Shown: positions 61,568 through 64,000 of the stretch, in pieces | Numbering within the stretch: the first letter of the stretch is position 1 | Layout of the letters: every line of letters starts with the position of its first letter | Assembly (NCBI GenBank): GCA_029339195.1 | Contig: JAPTJF010000040.1 | Location: 124,001 to 188,000, forward strand | DNA length: 64,000 nt | Direction of reading: 5' to 3' | From: Micractinium sp. NFX-FRZ | Lineage: Eukaryota; Chlorophyta; Trebouxiophyceae; Chlorellales; Chlorellaceae | Position numbers and translations under genes: made by a program | The notes under the pieces: model-generated | Told to the model about the DNA's origin: nothing | The model's input: only the letters and a program-made list of their open reading frames with translations | Databases searched by the model: none

Positions 61568-64000
61568 TCATGCCTTGGCTGCCGGGCTGGGCGCCAGCGC
61601 CGCCACGCGCACCCTGGCTGCCTCTTCTGAGTCCAGCTGTGCTGCTGCCACCGCAGCCACAGGCTCTGCTGCTGCTGCCGCATCCTCGGGCTGGCCCTCG
61701 CCCTCACCCTCATGCTGCGCGCCCTCGTCCTCCTGCTTGACTGCAGCAGCCGCCGGCTCGGGCGCTAGCGCTGCCACCATGGCTGCCGCCTCCTCTGGGC
61801 TCGCCGCCGGCCCCTGCATCTGCTGCGTCTGCGGCGTGGGCTCCCCTGCCTGCCCCCCCGCAGGCGCCGCGCCGCCCGCCACCTGCTCCAGCTGCGCCGT
61901 GGCAGCCGACAGGTCAGACAGCGCGCCCTGCTGGCCCGGCATCAGCATGGCGGCCTGCGGCAGCATGCCTTGCGCCATCAGCATCGCCAGCATGACGGCC
62001 TGCGCCGCGTCAAAGCCGTTGCCGGCGCCGCCGTCAAAGCCCGCCGCCGCGCCGTCGGCGGGCGTGGGCAGCGGCAGCGCCATCGCCGGCGCGTCGGGCA
62101 GCGGCTGCAGCAGCGGCGGCTGCCGGGCCAGGTCCGACATCCACGACGGCTGCAGCTCCTGCCACGTCTTCTCAACCAGGCTCTGCACACACTGCCGCAG
62201 CGCGTTCTCCGCAGCTGCACGGGGGGAGGGTAGGACATTTGGGACGGTACATGATACTGTTAGAATACACTATGTGGGGGGTAGATGGTGATGAAATGTC
62301 AAACTGGAAGCGTACCCTTGCACCTTGTCAGGGAAGAGCAACGCGTGCAAGGTTGGTCAGCCACAAGAGGCCGGCAAGCGGGCAGTGCTTACCAGGCTGA
62401 CAGCTGCAGTACCACCGCTGCTGCCGGCGGCCGCAGCATGCACAACACGAACCCAACTGGCCGCTGCGCGCCGCATGCCTTGGCTCAGCACCCCCTGCCC
62501 CATTATGCCACGGCAGTGCTCTCCGCCACTCTGCCCACCACCTGTGGCACTAGCGCCCGCCCAGCACCCCCAACCCCAACGGCATGTCAACCGATACCGC
62601 TCAAGGCTCACCCGTGTCCCGCTTGAACTCGTGCTTCACCTTGTTGTCCAGCTTGTACAGGCGCTGGCGCAGCGCCGCCAGCTCGGGGCGCAGCGGGATG
62701 GAGCCTGCGGCACCGGGGGGGGCGGAGGGAAAGGGATTACTAGATTAGTGGCGCAGCGCTGCCGGCTTGGGGCGCGGCGCATCGTAGGATGGGCAGCTGT
62801 TAAGCAGCTGGCGCAGCGCTGCCGGCTAGGAGCGCGGCGCAACGAAACAGAACCTGCGGCGGGCAGCGGCAGTGGCAACGCAGCCAGCAAGCCGCGCCAC
62901 TGCCAGGCAGCGCCCCAAGCCAGCAGCACACCCAGGTGCACCGGCACACCAGGCACTGCCAGCTCAGCTGCGGCCCCACCCAACCGCCCAGCTACACACA
63001 CGCATCGTGAGCACACAAGTACACTGCTGCAGGCGGTGGTCACCTGTGGGGGATGCCTCGTAGACGGCCAGCTCCATGCGCACCCGCTCCAGCACGGCGT
63101 CCACCTTGGCGGGGTCGCCGTACTTGCGCATGTACTCCTGCAGCACATCCAGGGGCAGCACGTAGAAGTGTGTGTGTGTGTGCACGCAAGTTGAACCGAG
63201 CACATCACGTCATACTTGCACATGTACTCCTGCACCACATCCAGGGGCAGCACATGCATGACAATCAAGGCAAATGGGTGCATATGGAACACGTATGAAG
63301 CCTGCTCATCAGGTTGTACATGTGCATGTGCCATCAGGCGCAGGGACGTCGCAGCGTTGTTGCGCATGTACCAATCTCCCTGCGCGCCACCTGCTCGCCG
63401 CCAGGGCACTTCTGATGCTCCGCCCAGCCCACCCACGCAGCCCCAGCCCCGCCCCAGCGCTCACCTCCAGGCTGCACGTGATCTTCTTGGCGGAGGTGCG
63501 TTTGCGGTAGGGCCACTGCTTGATGCCCAGCCGCCGCATGACCTGTGCGTGTGAGGCGGGATGCGGGCAGGTGTGTGTGTGTGAGTGAGCAGGCAGGCAG
63601 GTGATGGGGCTGCCTGGCTGGTGGGCGCTGGGTTGCAGCCGCGGGGCACAGTCAAGCCGCTCAGGCAGGCCTGGCAAAGCGGCAGGCGTCCAGGGCCCCA
63701 CGCCAACCTGCCCACCCCCGTTGCCACAACCACTGCCCCACCTCTTATCCGCACTGCCCTGCCCCGACAACCACCCACACGTACGGCCGTGGCCGCCCCT
63801 CCCGTACATGTGCTGACTGACCTTCTTGAGGACGGTGGAGGAGCCAAAGCCGAGGTGGCGGGCGGCGTCCACCTGCGTCATGTTGAAGCACCCCTCCTGC
63901 TCCAGAATGGAGATGGTGATCTGGCTGCTCACATACTTGCGCTGGCCCAGCGGCGCGGGCGGCTTGGCCGGCTTGCTGGGGCGGCGCTTGGGCGGCGGCG
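61568..64000 (-). CDS. RWP-RK domain transcription factor; 5' part outside window
   Basis: RWP-RK proteins are plant and algal DNA-binding factors (nitrogen response, gametogenesis). The visible N-terminal part (64000 to about 63823) is Pro/Lys-rich, then reads SSQITISILEQEGCFNMTQV and DAARHLGFGSSTVLKK. The next exon (about 63543-63468) gives VMRRLGIKQWPYRKRTSAKK. Together these form the RWP-RK helix-turn-helix; the name-giving motif here is QWPYRK, with Gln replacing the first Arg. Later exons: EYMRKYGDPAKVDAVLERVR (63139-63042), SIPLRPELAALRQRLYKLDN (about 62704-62614) and a long last exon (about 62215-61568) starting AAENALRQCVQSLVEKTWQE, then Ala/Met/Pro/Gln-rich low-complexity sequence likely to act in transactivation. 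Stop TGA at 61568-61570. No ATG is visible before the window edge, so the start lies beyond 64000. The subfamily cannot be told from this part. Confidence 0.88.

Overview
The window is nuclear DNA of a GC-rich green alga, probably a Chlorella/Micractinium-like trebouxiophyte. Genes are split into many short exons by introns of about 100-350 bp with GT-AG, and occasionally GC-AG, ends. TGTAA polyadenylation signals of the green-algal type lie behind several genes. The proteins are plant or algal in character: DDM1, an RWP-RK factor, an EMB8-like hydrolase, a bifunctional AdhE and an AAA ATPase with an extended PHD finger. No bacterial operons, rRNA, tRNA, CRISPR array or intact transposon were seen. 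All gene models come from reading splice junctions by eye and from protein-family knowledge, so exon ends may be off by a few bases.

Layout: (1) 1-1640, minus: nuclear poly(A)-binding protein (PABPN1 type), 3' end outside the window. (2) 1991-11457, plus: large ATAD2-type AAA ATPase with an N-terminal extended PHD finger. (3) 12306-23456, minus: bifunctional aldehyde/alcohol dehydrogenase (AdhE) with an organelle-type leader. (4) 23640-24105, plus: doubtful small gene. (5) 25079-29768, plus: phospholipid scramblase-family protein. (6) 30377-34308, plus: secreted periplasmic-binding-protein-like (family 3) protein. (7) 34713-37806, minus: RNF121-type membrane RING E3 ligase with a C-terminal glycosylation-sequon array. 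(8) 37921-42948, plus: EMB8/ABHD3-type alpha/beta hydrolase. (9) 44303-45286, minus: unknown protein. (10) 46842-54571, minus: DDM1/HELLS chromatin remodeller. (11) 55630-60257, plus: SIR2-family deacetylase. (12) 61568-64000, minus: RWP-RK transcription factor, 5' end outside the window.

Several neighbours are divergent pairs: PABPN1/ATAD2-like, RNF121/EMB8-like and DDM1/SIR2. The window is rich in chromatin functions (ePHD-AAA, DDM1, SIR2).

The most unusual signal is structural. At least nine genes carry decayed, nearby copies of their own exon edges, including splice sites, inside the adjacent introns (called 'exon echoes' below). Some are nearly perfect: a 49-nt identical copy in adhE, and a 120-bp-spaced duplicated acceptor in SIR2 that leaves an open in-frame alternative exon. 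They suggest that short local tandem duplications across splice junctions are frequent in this genome and lengthen introns or create cryptic splice sites.
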